DNA of 64,000 bases, from positions 1-64,000 of the forward strand of contig JACEEZ010022923.1 of assembly GCA_016584305.1 (NCBI GenBank). Reading direction: 5' to 3'. The notes under the pieces were generated by a model. That model was not told the DNA's origin. It saw only the letters and a program-made list of their open reading frames with translations, and searched no databases. A program made the position numbers and the translations under genes. How positions within the stretch are numbered: the stretch's first letter is position 1; each line of letters starts with the position of its first letter. This DNA comes from Chionoecetes opilio. Its lineage: Eukaryota; Arthropoda; Malacostraca; Decapoda; Majidae. Of this stretch, positions 31,251 to 40,639 are shown in pieces.

Positions 31251-31262
31251 CTACGTCACGGT
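28862..31262 (-). mobile_element. RTE-clade LINE, minus strand
   Basis: A minus-strand non-LTR element read from 31262 to 28862, lacking the N-terminal half of the endonuclease. The order endonuclease end, RT, C-terminal box and the peptide style (YVDLKKAFDSVHRESLW, GVRQGCVLGP, a GRP-rich C-terminus) are those of the RTE group common in molluscs and crustaceans. The coding sequence contains multiple frameshifts. Confidence 0.8.
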
Positions 31263-31794
31263 TTGTTTACATCGGTGCATTGTGGGGATAAGGCGTGGTC
31301 GCCGCGAGGACCTACGAAGGGAAACTACGGATGGAAGAATTTAGAGTTATTTTGCGCGAAATTGATATTCCAGGTGCTATATTACTGTGCTCTGTTCTCG
31401 CTGACAACCCCTATAGAGAAGACCTGAGGTAATGGCTGATGTGCAGAGGGGTTCTAAACCCAAAAAAAAAGAGTCATAACAGAGCCTCGTCAAAAGGTAA
31501 GCAACTGGTAGGTACGTAATGTGTCCCCACCACTTGCTTACTTCTTAATGAGACTCTGCTGTGACTGTTTTCCTGGTTTAAAAAGCCTTCGCACATCAAC
31601 CATCACCTCAGGGCTTCCTATGTTGTCAGTGAGCACGGAACTATGCACCTGGAATATCAATTTCGCCCAAAACAACTCTAATTTTTTTCATCGTCGTAGT
31701 CTTCTCTTTGTAGGCTGTACATATTCATGGTTATGATAATATAAAATACCTTATTAATTGAGTTCCTTTTTGTNGAGGCTAAAGTGCACCGCAG
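31263..31794. other. No gene assigned
   Basis: Unassigned sequence between the RTE-like and I-like elements. A short plus frame near 31332 (MEEFRVILREIDIPG) matches nothing I recognise. A single N sits at 31774. Confidence 0.4.
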
Positions 31795-31799
31795 AACGG

Positions 31800-32079
31800 T
31801 TCGCCACCCACCGTGGGGGAGCCGGACGTGCCTTTCGCCATGCCGCCCCTTGCTCCCGTCCCCCTTATGTCCCCAAGGCCTCCCGCCCGCCCCTGGCATC
31901 CTGTTCACTCAACTGCAGCACCAGCTTCTTCCGCCTCCTCCGTGGATACGGTAATCTCCTCTCTTTTCACCCTCTTATGGAAGGGTTACCACCTCTACCA
32001 GAAGGGCACACCTGTGCCGGCCATTCTCACCTATCTGTGGCCCACCCTCTCCATGCTCATCTCCTCCCTATTTGAATAG
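31800..32079 (+). pseudogene. ORF1 C-terminal part of I-like LINE copy 2
   Basis: A Pro/Ala-rich frame (MSPRPPARPWHPVHSTAAPA in the frame from 31813) ends in ...LWPTLSMLISSLFE and TAG at 32077-32079. The ORF2 ATG follows 3 nt later (32083-32085), an arrangement in which termination-reinitiation would translate ORF2. The zinc-knuckle part of ORF1 is missing, so the copy is 5-prime truncated. Confidence 0.6.
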
Positions 32080-32082
32080 GAT

Positions 32083-33423
32083 ATGGCCCTCACCTTCCTC
32101 CTCTGGAATGCCAGGTCTCTCCTCCGGAAATCATCTGAACTGCAAACCTACCTGCGGGTGGTGCCGCCACTTCACAGGAGATTGAACACTACATCGCCTC
32201 TCTCCCTCCCCCGGTGATCATCATGGGGGACTTTAACGCACACCACCAATGCTGGGAGCTTGACCTGCCTCCCCACAAACGGAACACTTCAGGTAACACA
32301 TTATTCAGGATAATGTTGGACTCTCCTCACCTCTCCTTGCTGAGCCCGCATGGTCTGGCCCCCAGGTTCCACCCCCACACTGGTGCTCCCTCGGTCCTGG
32401 ACCTGTTTATTGGTGACCCGGCCTCCACCACCCCCACCTTCTCTACTGGGCCTTACATGGGGAGTGACCACCTTCCTGTGCTGGCCTCTGTCCCACAGGC
32501 TCACCCGAAGCCTCATCCTGGCTGCCTGCCCCGCTGGAGAATAAGATCCTCCGAGTGGCCGCGTTACAGGGAGGCCCTCTAGCCCTCACCGGATATCTCC
32601 ACTCTACCCTTGGAGGACGCCGCGTCTTCCTTCCATCAGACGCTGGAGACGGCGGGTGCGGCTGCCTTTCACCTTGCCACGCGTCGCACACCCCGTCGCC
32701 CTGGGAAGCCATGGTGGAATGACGACTGTGCCCGGGCAGTATTGGCCCGCCGTCGGGCCTGGAACCAGTGGCGGAGGACACCCACGATACTGGCAGCACT
32801 CAACTACCGCCGTCTCAACGCCCTCTGCGCCAAGATCATCCTCAAGGCCCAGATGAGTGCATGGGGGTTCCCACTGCTCCTCCCTCTCCTTCTCTTCCTC
32901 CACCAAGAGAACCTGGGACTTCTGCACTCTATGGAGGGCAGGAAGGCGCATCACCCCATCCCTCTGACCGGACGGTGCCCAGTCTCTATTGGATGACCCC
33001 GAGAAGGCGGAGGCTCTGGCTCGCTACTACCACCAGAAGATTGGGCTTCCTCCTACTCTCCATCCTCTGCGGACCTCCACCAACCACCTCTACCTCCATC
33101 GCCTCCCCTGGTCTTCCTGAGCTAAACCCAGCCTTACGCCCGGGCGGGAACTGGATGCGGCCCTGTCCACACTGCGTACTGGCAAGGCAGCGGGGACACG
33201 ACCAAATCCCTTACGATTTCCTCACCCACCTCTCCCCACCCCTACAGGAATGCCTCTTACGCATTTACAACGCCAGCTGGGAGACAGGAAGCTACCCCCC
33301 TGTTGGAAAGCCCTCTGTCCTCATCCCCATCCACAAGCCGGGTAAAGATCCTTCTCTCCCGTCTTCCTACAGGCCCATAGCTCTCCTCTCCTGTATTGGG
33401 AAGCTGATGGAGCGCCTGGGCAG
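32083..33423 (+). pseudogene. ORF2 N-terminal half (endonuclease, first RT blocks) of I-like copy 2
   Basis: It opens MALTFLLWNARSLLRK, the usual first strand of the endonuclease. At about 32160 it jumps to a block equivalent to the end of the linker before VIIMGDFNAHHQ (32214-32250), so the middle of the endonuclease is deleted. GSDHLPVLA (about 32461) is the SDH catalytic box. The linker includes PWWNDDCARAVLARRRAWNQW (about 32705, in parts), a typical pre-RT motif. RT block 1 reads SYRPIALLSCIGKLMERL and stops being recognisable at about 33418. Frameshifts separate the pieces. Confidence 0.8.
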
Positions 33424-34101
33424 ACATTCAGAAAGAGTTAAAGGGCACGGTGTTTAGCTTAACTAACTTCCTCTATTTGTACAACCTGTAAGTCGCGGGG
33501 ATTCTGGTACGAGATATGGAGTGGCGCTACGGTGTCGCTATGGGCTTCGATAACTGATTAGCTGAGCGAGTACAATTACGTCACAGCCTCGCCAGCGAAT
33601 CACATAGTATTTCTCAAAAAGTTTCAGCCAAGCACAAGGCTTCCACGCTCTCACCTGTGTTTATAAACAAATTTATCATCCACACCAAAATGTTCCACCC
33701 TTCTTCCTCCTCCTCCTCCACCTCCTAGCTTCTCTTCTCCTTCTCCTCCTCCTCTTCCTCCTCCTAACCTTTTCTTATAGCAGTTTGTAGTAGTTGTAGT
33801 AGTAGCAGCAGTAATAGTGTATAGTAGCAGAAGTAATAAGCCGTGTTTTTATCGTCCAGCACCGTCTTGATACGAAGACCACTCCAATAACACTTGCTGA
33901 AATGTGTATTATACTGCTTTGTGATATTGCAATTGTTTGCAATGTTTTAGGCTGATTATTATTTCGGCCCCTATCAAGCTTGTTGTGTTGTCGCAGAAAC
34001 CAATCCATTTTCAATTGCGAGAAAAAACGGTCTTCGTACCAAAACGATGCTTGGACGACAAAAACACGGCTATAGTAGTAGTAGCAGCAGTAATAGTAGT
34101 G

Positions 34102-34134
<33 letters not shown>

Positions 34135-35044
34135 TAGTAGTAGTGGTGATGAAGGAGGAGGAATTAGGTAGAGGAAGAAGGGAAGAATAAAGGGTAAGAG
34201 GAAGGATGAGGAGGAAAAACACGGCATAGTAGTAGTAGCAGCAGTAAAGTAGTGGTGGTAGTAGTAGTAGTAGTAGTAGTGGTGATGAAGGAGGAGGAAT
34301 TAGGTAGAGGAAGAAGGGAAGAAAAGGGTAAGAGAAGGATGAGGAGAAAAACACGGCTATAGTAGTAGTAGCAGCAGTAATAGTAGTGGTGGTAGTGGTA
34401 GTGGTAGTAGTAGATAGTAGTGTAGTAGTAGTAGTAGTAGTAGTAGTGGTGATGAAGGAGGAGGAAATAGGTAGAGGAAGAAGGGAAGAATAAAGGGTAA
34501 GAGGAAGGATGAGGAGGAAAATACCTTGTCTGTCGCGGAGCCGTGCGTGGTGGTGTATGGTGGGGGTGAGTCATGGTGAGATGCCGCCGTTCGCCACTCG
34601 GCCCTTTCACCCCATAACAAACTCATCACGAGCGGATGGCATTGTAATATGGCCTAATTTAATTGTTACTTGCCCTTTTCAGTTCTTGAGCAGAAAACAT
34701 CATATATACTCAATTTATGAGTATTTTATGTATATTGCGTGCTCCACAATGCCTGTGGGCAGTTGCCTGTTTTTGACAGCTCAACGTCTTTAAGTACGTC
34801 ATCAATCTGCCCGCAGAATGCAAAAGTTGCCCAAAACAGCTGTTGGAAGTCGCTAGGTCGTGAAGACCGGAAGTTAGCCTCTCTAAATTTGTAGCCCCTG
34901 GTGTCCCCCACGTCTTCCTGGGGGCTTGGGGAGAAGCAAACTGCAAAGGGAGGAGCAGGTGCGGCTTTCGACCCCATAGGGACACAATGGACGTGCGGGG
35001 CCAGCTTGAGTTCCATATTTGCGAAAACCTACCGTCAGCGCTAG
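33424..35044. other. Unrelated sequence inside I-like copy 2, with minisatellite and inverted repeat
   Basis: The segment between the two halves of the I-like ORF2 is not LINE-like. It contains a CTT/CCT-rich stretch (33690-33775), an inverted repeat with 42-nt arms (33838-33879 and 34030-34072), a TAG-rich minisatellite (34061-34519) and an ordinary-looking 500-bp region (34520-35040). On the minus strand that region has an open frame (35016-34726) with a GYKFREANF stretch, faintly like a LINE linker. No target duplication or terminal repeats of the whole block were found. Confidence 0.5.
34061..34519. repeat. Minisatellite with internal (TAG)n expansion
   Basis: Three units start with AAAACACGGC at about 34061, 34215 and 34347 (about 154, 132 and 173 bp). 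Each consists of a TAGTAGTAGCAGCAG tract of variable length followed by GGTGATGAAGGAGGAGGAA and an AAGGGAAGA...AGGATGAGGAG segment. The Tyr/Leu/Ser-rich frames over it are repeat artefacts. Confidence 0.9.
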
Positions 35045-37000
35045 GTCATGACTACACTCTTCCTTGACCTGGAGGGTGCCTTCGATACGGCACCACACGA
35101 GGGTATCCTATACAAGCGGCCGGCATGGGCATTACCGGGGCCACCCTTGCCTGGGTTCAGGACTTCCTTGGCGGTCGCTCGTACCGGGCTGCTGTGGGTG
35201 CCTCTCTGTCGCCCTCCCGTCCCATTCACAGAGGCGTTCCTCAAGGCTCCATCCTAAGTCCTCTTTTATTCAACGTCCTCCTCTCCGACCTCCACCTACC
35301 CACCCACCCCCATCTCCTCATCTATGCTGACGATATCACCGTAGTCAGCCGGGCCCCAACGTTGGCCCAGGCCAGACCCCTGCAAGAGGTAGCAATCTCC
35401 CTCGGTGACGGGGTGACCCATGGGGTCTGAAGGTCAGTGCCCCTAAAAGACACTTTTTGTGTTTCACCCTCAAGCGGCTTCCCTCCCCCACCTGCCCTCC
35501 AACTGTGCGGCCAGCCGGTCCCTTACTCCAGGACGCACCCTTCCGGGGGCTGCGGCTGGACGGTCCTCGCCTCTCCTGGGCCGGGCATGTGGAATATCTC
35601 CGCACCTCCTGCAACAAGCGCCTGGATGTCCTGAAGAGGATTACTGGTGTCCGTTGAGGTGCGAACCGGGATCTCCTCCTCCAATATTACCTTCCCAACC
35701 ATCAGCCCCAAAACTCATGTACGGCAGCAGCATTTATGGGTCGGCTGCCCGTACTACATTGACCAAGCTGGATCCTCTTCAGAATGCCGCGCTTCGGATT
35801 TCCATGGGGGCCATGAAATTTTCCCCCGGTTCTCTCCCTGCATGCTGAAAAGTGGCATCCTCCCCTTGTCCACCTACAGAAGGGTTATTTTATGCCAGCA
35901 GTACCACCAACTAAATGAGCCTTCCCCCATCTCACCCCCTTGCTGCTCCCCTACAGCTGCTCTGGTGTGGTCACCACGCCCAGTTTGGTCTCCGGGTGCC
36001 AGGCAACCCCTTCTGGTTAGGGCCCTACTGGCTCTCACCATCTTAAAGGCCTACCCCCACCAACATCCCCAACCCACCAGCCCACACTCTCCCCTCCCAC
36101 CCTGGCTGGACACCTCCTCCAGGTTTACCCTGCACCTTCCAGGCCTCCTCTCTCGGCACTCTACCAGTTTCTGGCGGCGACTCCGTTCAGGCAGATGGAC
36201 AGGTCGCTATTCACCACCACATAAAGCTGTTCACAGATGGCTCTCACTCCCCTTCACCCCCCTCCACGGCGGCCCGCCATCTACGATCCTGCCACCTCCA
36301 TCTGCAGGACGTGGAGGCTTCCCCCGGGGACAGACGTCTTAACATCTGAAGCTCTATGCCCTCCACCAGGCCATCATACACCTCCACACCGGGCACACCA
36401 AAGGGCAAGGCGTGGTCTACACAGGGCTCCCTCTCCTCACTCCACCTCATCCTCTCCCGCCATCCACGATCCTCTAACGTCCCTCGTTCACACCATCCAG
36501 AGGGCCCTTCTCCACTTACAACGAGGGGTGGGAGATCACCTTCCAGTGGGTTCCCTTCCCCCGCTGGTATCCCAGGCAACGAGGTAGCTGATTCTGCTGC
36601 CAGGCTGGCCTTGACAGAGGTAAACACAACACCCTTAAACCCCTGCCGCTCTCCGCGGGCCAAACGCCTCATCTCCCGGGTCTGCCCCTCCCCTGGAACA
36701 ACACGCTCGGCGATGCCCTCCGCATCACCTCCATGGGGCCATTACCGCAGTGACTCTTCCCCCAGCCGTGGATAAGGTAAAAGTCCCGTGTCCTTGATGT
36801 CGCTCTCACCCGCCTCCGCCTGGGCACAGACACTCACACTCACTTGCATCGCTCCTCTGTCCCCTGACCCCCTGCCCCTGGTGCATAATGTTCCGGAGAC
36901 TATTGAACACTTTCTGCTGCAGTGCCGCGCTTCCACCCCACCGGGTAGTGCTATACACCTCAACTCATCGCCCTGAACGCCAACACCTTTGACCTACCCA
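35045..37000 (+). pseudogene. ORF2 C-terminal half (RT core, RNase H, zinc finger) of I-like copy 2
   Basis: LFLDLEGAFDTAPHEG (about 35054) carries the first RT catalytic Asp. GVPQGSILSPLLFNVLLSDL (about 35232) and LIYADDITVVS (about 35317) follow, with the YADD pair intact. A connection domain spans 35440-36220. RNase H begins at LFTDGSHS (about 36227), and IPGNEVADSAARLALTE (about 36566) is its last acidic block. These carry the D and E/D residues expected of RNase H. A zinc-finger tail with VPETIEHFLLQCRAS lies at about 36889-36930. It is broken into at least six frames. Confidence 0.85.
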
Positions 37001-37190
37001 CCCTGATGGTCCCCCGGGGGCTGGTGTTCCCCTCTCTCGGCAACACGCCGTCATCCGCCTCACCTGTGCCTTCCTGAGGAAGACAAGTCAACTGCAGCGC
37101 CTGTGTTAGCATCATAGGACCTCACCAGGGCTCATAGTGTTCCCCATGGGATCCTCGCAGCCCCTTTAAAAAACAACAACAACAACAACA

Positions 37191-39570
37191 ACCTTGCAAG
37201 TAAAGTAAGAAACTGTAAAACATGGAGGCTGGGCGTCCTGACGGCGGGGCTTTTCGCCATCCGCCAGGCCCTGGCTTACCTCAAACCACTGTAAGACATG
37301 GAGGCCCGCTCCTTAGGCTGACGTCCTGACGGGGGAGTTTTTCGCCCACCCGGGCCGGCCCTGGTTTCCTAAACCCCCACCTACCCGTACCGGGGCTGTG
37401 ATCTACACGACCGCTCCCCCCCCTCCTCCCTCCTCTCCCTCCCCCGGGCATCCTCCACTGTCCTCGCACACCCCCTTCAACGGCTACTCCTCTCCCTCAC
37501 TTAAAGTGGCTAAAAGATCCCCCCTGCAGGGGGTCCCTTTCCCCACTGAAAACATCCGGGGAAACGAGGTTGCTGATGCTGCCGCCAGAGGCCCTCCGGG
37601 GAAACATCCCCCCCCTCCCCGCTCCCTTTTCCACCCCCAAAGCTCTAATCCCCAAAAAATGCCGCTCCCCCCTGGGATGGGTTCCCCGGGCGACGCCCTT
37701 CGTGCCCCCTCCATGGCAATCGCACAGACTTTTTTCCCCGCCCCCAGGGGAATAAGAAAAAACCCGCCCGCGTTTTTGGAAACGTCCCCCTTCCCCCCGC
37801 CTGAGGATCGGTCACAAAACCCCTCACGGCACACCTTAAAAATTTAAAGGAAAAAGTTAGGAGCCTGGCCTATGCTGATGATGGGGTATTGAGGGCAAAA
37901 AAGAAAGGATGAAATGGGGGAAAATTTTACACATAAAAATTCATAGGAATGGAATGGACCTAAAGTTTAGTAAAGGGAAGAAAAGTCATGGATTTTTAAC
38001 AGTGAAGTGGGAGTCTTGGGGGGTTTCAGAAAAATGTCCTAAAGTAGTAGAAAGTATATATCCCCTAGGAAGGGAAGTAAAAAGGAAGGGATAGGCGGTA
38101 AAAAGCAGAGGAAATTTAAATAAAGGGAAAGGGCAAGGAGGATGCGGGCATGATTATAAATGGTGGTAACAAAATCATTAAAAAATTTAAAGGAAAGGCA
38201 TGTTTTATGGGGGGGGGTGGCTGAAACCCCATTCCTTTTTTTTTTCAGAAGTGACTCAGTACGGGAAGGGACATCATGCACTTGGAAAAACTCAAAACAT
38301 AGTAGGCAAGGGGAATAGGGTTTGGGAGGAGCCTGCCGTAGAGGCCAAAAGGGGACAGGGGATGGAGCACCTTCAGGGAAGGAAAATTTTAAGGGAAAAA
38401 AGGGGTGTTCCACAAAAAAATTTAAAAAGACTTGGGTGAGGGATAATGGGCAAAAAAAAATATCCCAGGAAAATAGATCAATTTCCACCGGGAAAAAAGG
38501 AACTAGAGGATGGAAAGGAAGAAACTGGGAAGGAAGGGAACAGGATGGAGAAAATAGATTTAAAAAGAAATTGAAAATAAGGGGCCCTATTTAAAATGGC
38601 GGAAAGGGAAATTTCCCCGGAAATAAAACGTTGCAGTGGAAACAGGTGGAAAACAGAACCAAGGGGGCCCCCTTTGGCCCAATTGGGAACGGGGGTAGAA
38701 AGTTACTTTTAAAAGAAAGAACGGGCACCTTGGAAGCCCCAACGGAAGGAACGGAACTGGAAAAAACCAAATTGTATTTTGCGGGGTTTGGGAGAAAAAA
38801 GAACTGTAACTGTCATTGGGGAAATGCAACAAGTATAGGGGGCGGGGGAAAAAAGCTTTACATAAAATGTAAAAAGCCCTAGCAAGAGGAGTGGGCCCGG
38901 GAAACTGAGCAAAAAGGGAAGGGGGCCCCTGTGTAGGTTTTTGGGGCTGTATGGGGACAAAAAGGGAAAACGAATTATTGTAAACCTCACCAAAAGTGTT
39001 CCAAACGAAAGTGTTGGGAGATCAAACAAAAAATAGAAAAATAAATTGGACGAAAAATCAAAGGTTTGAAAACTGACCCAAAAAGGGTCTTTCCCGGGTT
39101 TGAAATAATGGGGGAAGAGTTAACAAGTTTTTTTAAAACGCAGGAAAACGAAGTGGAAGTACTATGACCGATACTAAGCGTCTAAGGTCCCCAAGAAGAA
39201 GAAGACCTGCATCGCTGCAGCTAAACCCCGCCCCGCACTGCCCCGGGGTGCGGGAAACGCCCCGGAGTCCATTGAGCACTTCCTCTGCAGTTTTCCTTTG
39301 GGGTTCCCCCCCAAAAAACCCCCCACCGACAACTTCTACGGGGTAAACCCTCATCGCCCTAAAACGCCCACCACCTTTCCCCTGCCCACCCTGCGGGCCC
39401 CCCGCCGCCGTCCACCCATCCGACGCCCCGCCCCCTCCCCTCCCTGGGGCCTTCCTGGGGAAACAAATAAAACTCCCCGGACTGTATTATTTCACGGCTG
39501 TACACCAGGGCGAAACGTCGACTTCGACATCACTGCCCTTAAAACAACAACAAAAACCAAGTAAAAAAAC
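37191..39570 (+). mobile_element. I-like LINE copy 3 (RNase H onward), split by LINE C
   Basis: The left part 37191-37836 holds the RNase H end (IRGNEVADAAARG at about 37550) and the DALRAPSMA block that follows it in other copies. The right part 39205-39570 holds the LHRLQLNPAPHCPG finger half and the 3-prime end with (AAC)n at about 39542-39555. The break is at ACACCT (37831-37836), reappearing as AGACCT (39203-39208). This is the same place where copy 1 is interrupted. A GxFAIRQALAYL-like stretch occurs twice near 37240 and 37330, a short tandem duplication. Confidence 0.7.
37837..39204 (+). pseudogene. LINE C: RT end and C-terminus, inserted in I-like copy 3
   Basis: Begins just before an RT active site, SLAYADDGVL (about 37866), with the YADD pair present. 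GMDLKFSKGKKSH follows, equivalent to the block after YADD in LINEs A and B. A later frame has LEKTQNIVGKGNRVW and GQGMEHLQG (38281-38370), matching the Q..vgR.aLg...gdmGWS block of those elements. The tail near 39190-39204 is (AAG)n. The sequence is badly smeared with A and G runs, so frames cannot be trusted. It is a relative of LINEs A and B rather than the same family. Confidence 0.55.
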
Positions 39571-40639
39571 ATGGGGGCAGAAAGGGCAGGAAAGGGTAAT
39601 GAGCAGGGCTTGGGGCCAAACCCACCAGGGGGCCTGGGGATGGGGGCTTTTGACTTTTAGACGTCCCCAAAACCCAGGCATCCCCAAGGAGAGGAGAGGG
39701 GGGAGCAAGCAGGGGTTTGGAATTGTCGGGCAGGGGGGCCCTAGGGATGTTGATGGTGGGGGTGAAAACAAAGTGGCGCAGCGGGGGAAAGCTTCAAAGT
39801 AGGGGGCCTAGGGGGGCTTTTAAAGGGTTTTGGGTGAGACTGGGGGACTCCCCCCCCCTTTCCCACCCTTTCGCCAGTAGGGGCATTTTGGGGACCCTGA
39901 AGCCGGGGGTGAGGCTGTTCAAATCCGCCGCCCCATCGCCTTTGTCTTAGCGGCAGCTGGGCCCCGGCTGGGGGCGTGGATGGGACTGGGGCCTATGCCC
40001 GGCCCCTTTGGTGGGGCTGGGGCCCGCTACAGGCCCGAGTGGGGAAAATGAGGTAGGTGGAGTTTAACCAACCCAGGGGGGGTCGGGACTGGTAAGCAGG
40101 GGGGGGGGGGGAACCGCAGGGCAAGAAGTGGCCCATACTGTTATGGGAGATAGTTGGTGAAAAATTTTGGGGCGCCCACGTGGTTTTACCGACCAGAAGA
40201 TTGTGCGGGTTTGGGCCTGATTGGCAAGGGAAATGGGGATTTTTGTAAAGGGAAAATTTAGGGGCGGTGAATGGTGTACAGGAAGGAATGGGGGTAATGA
40301 GGGGGGGGGAACACCCCTTAGGGGGTTTGGGGCCCCCGAGCAGACGGGGGGAAAGGTAAGGGGTTGCCTTAAGGATTAAAAAAGGAAGAAGAAAGTACGG
40401 GGCTGTGGGGGAATAAAGGGGCGACCTCGGGAAAATCCCGGGGTTGGGAAAAAAGACGCGAAAAACAAACAACGACTCCAAGGGGAAAATTTGTAAAAAT
40501 GAAAGGGGAAATTGGCAGTAAGGATCCGGGGACTATGGAGTAAGCTTCATAGACCTGGACGGGCACTCCCACAGGGGGTTTTTGGGGGAAAAGTGCACCA
40601 AAACGGGGAAAGGAGAGGGCGGATTTGGCGGGAGAATGC
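39571..40639. other. No gene assigned; G-rich smeared sequence
   Basis: G-rich plus strand with long Pro-rich minus frames (40481-39993 and 40656-40369). The composition resembles the minus-strand I-like LINE in the first 8 kb, but no motif could be matched. Open frames are explained by the scarcity of stop codons in G/C runs. Confidence 0.35.

Larger units (their letters stand above)
31795..37190 (+). mobile_element. I-like LINE copy 2, with an internal 1.6-kb replacement
   Basis: Plus-strand relative of the 469-8950 element. It starts inside ORF1 and ends with (AAC)n at about 37167-37190. ORF2 is interrupted at 33424-35044 by unrelated sequence that replaces roughly 80 codons between the first RT block and the catalytic DLEGAFD block. 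An internal deletion also removes the middle of the endonuclease at about 32160. The untranslated end differs somewhat from copies 1 and 3. Confidence 0.8.

Noticed and set aside
33775..34629. Tyr/Leu/Ser-rich minus-strand frames
   Set aside because: They arise from the TAG/CTA-rich minisatellite and CCT-rich tract. No domain, and the frames overlap each other.
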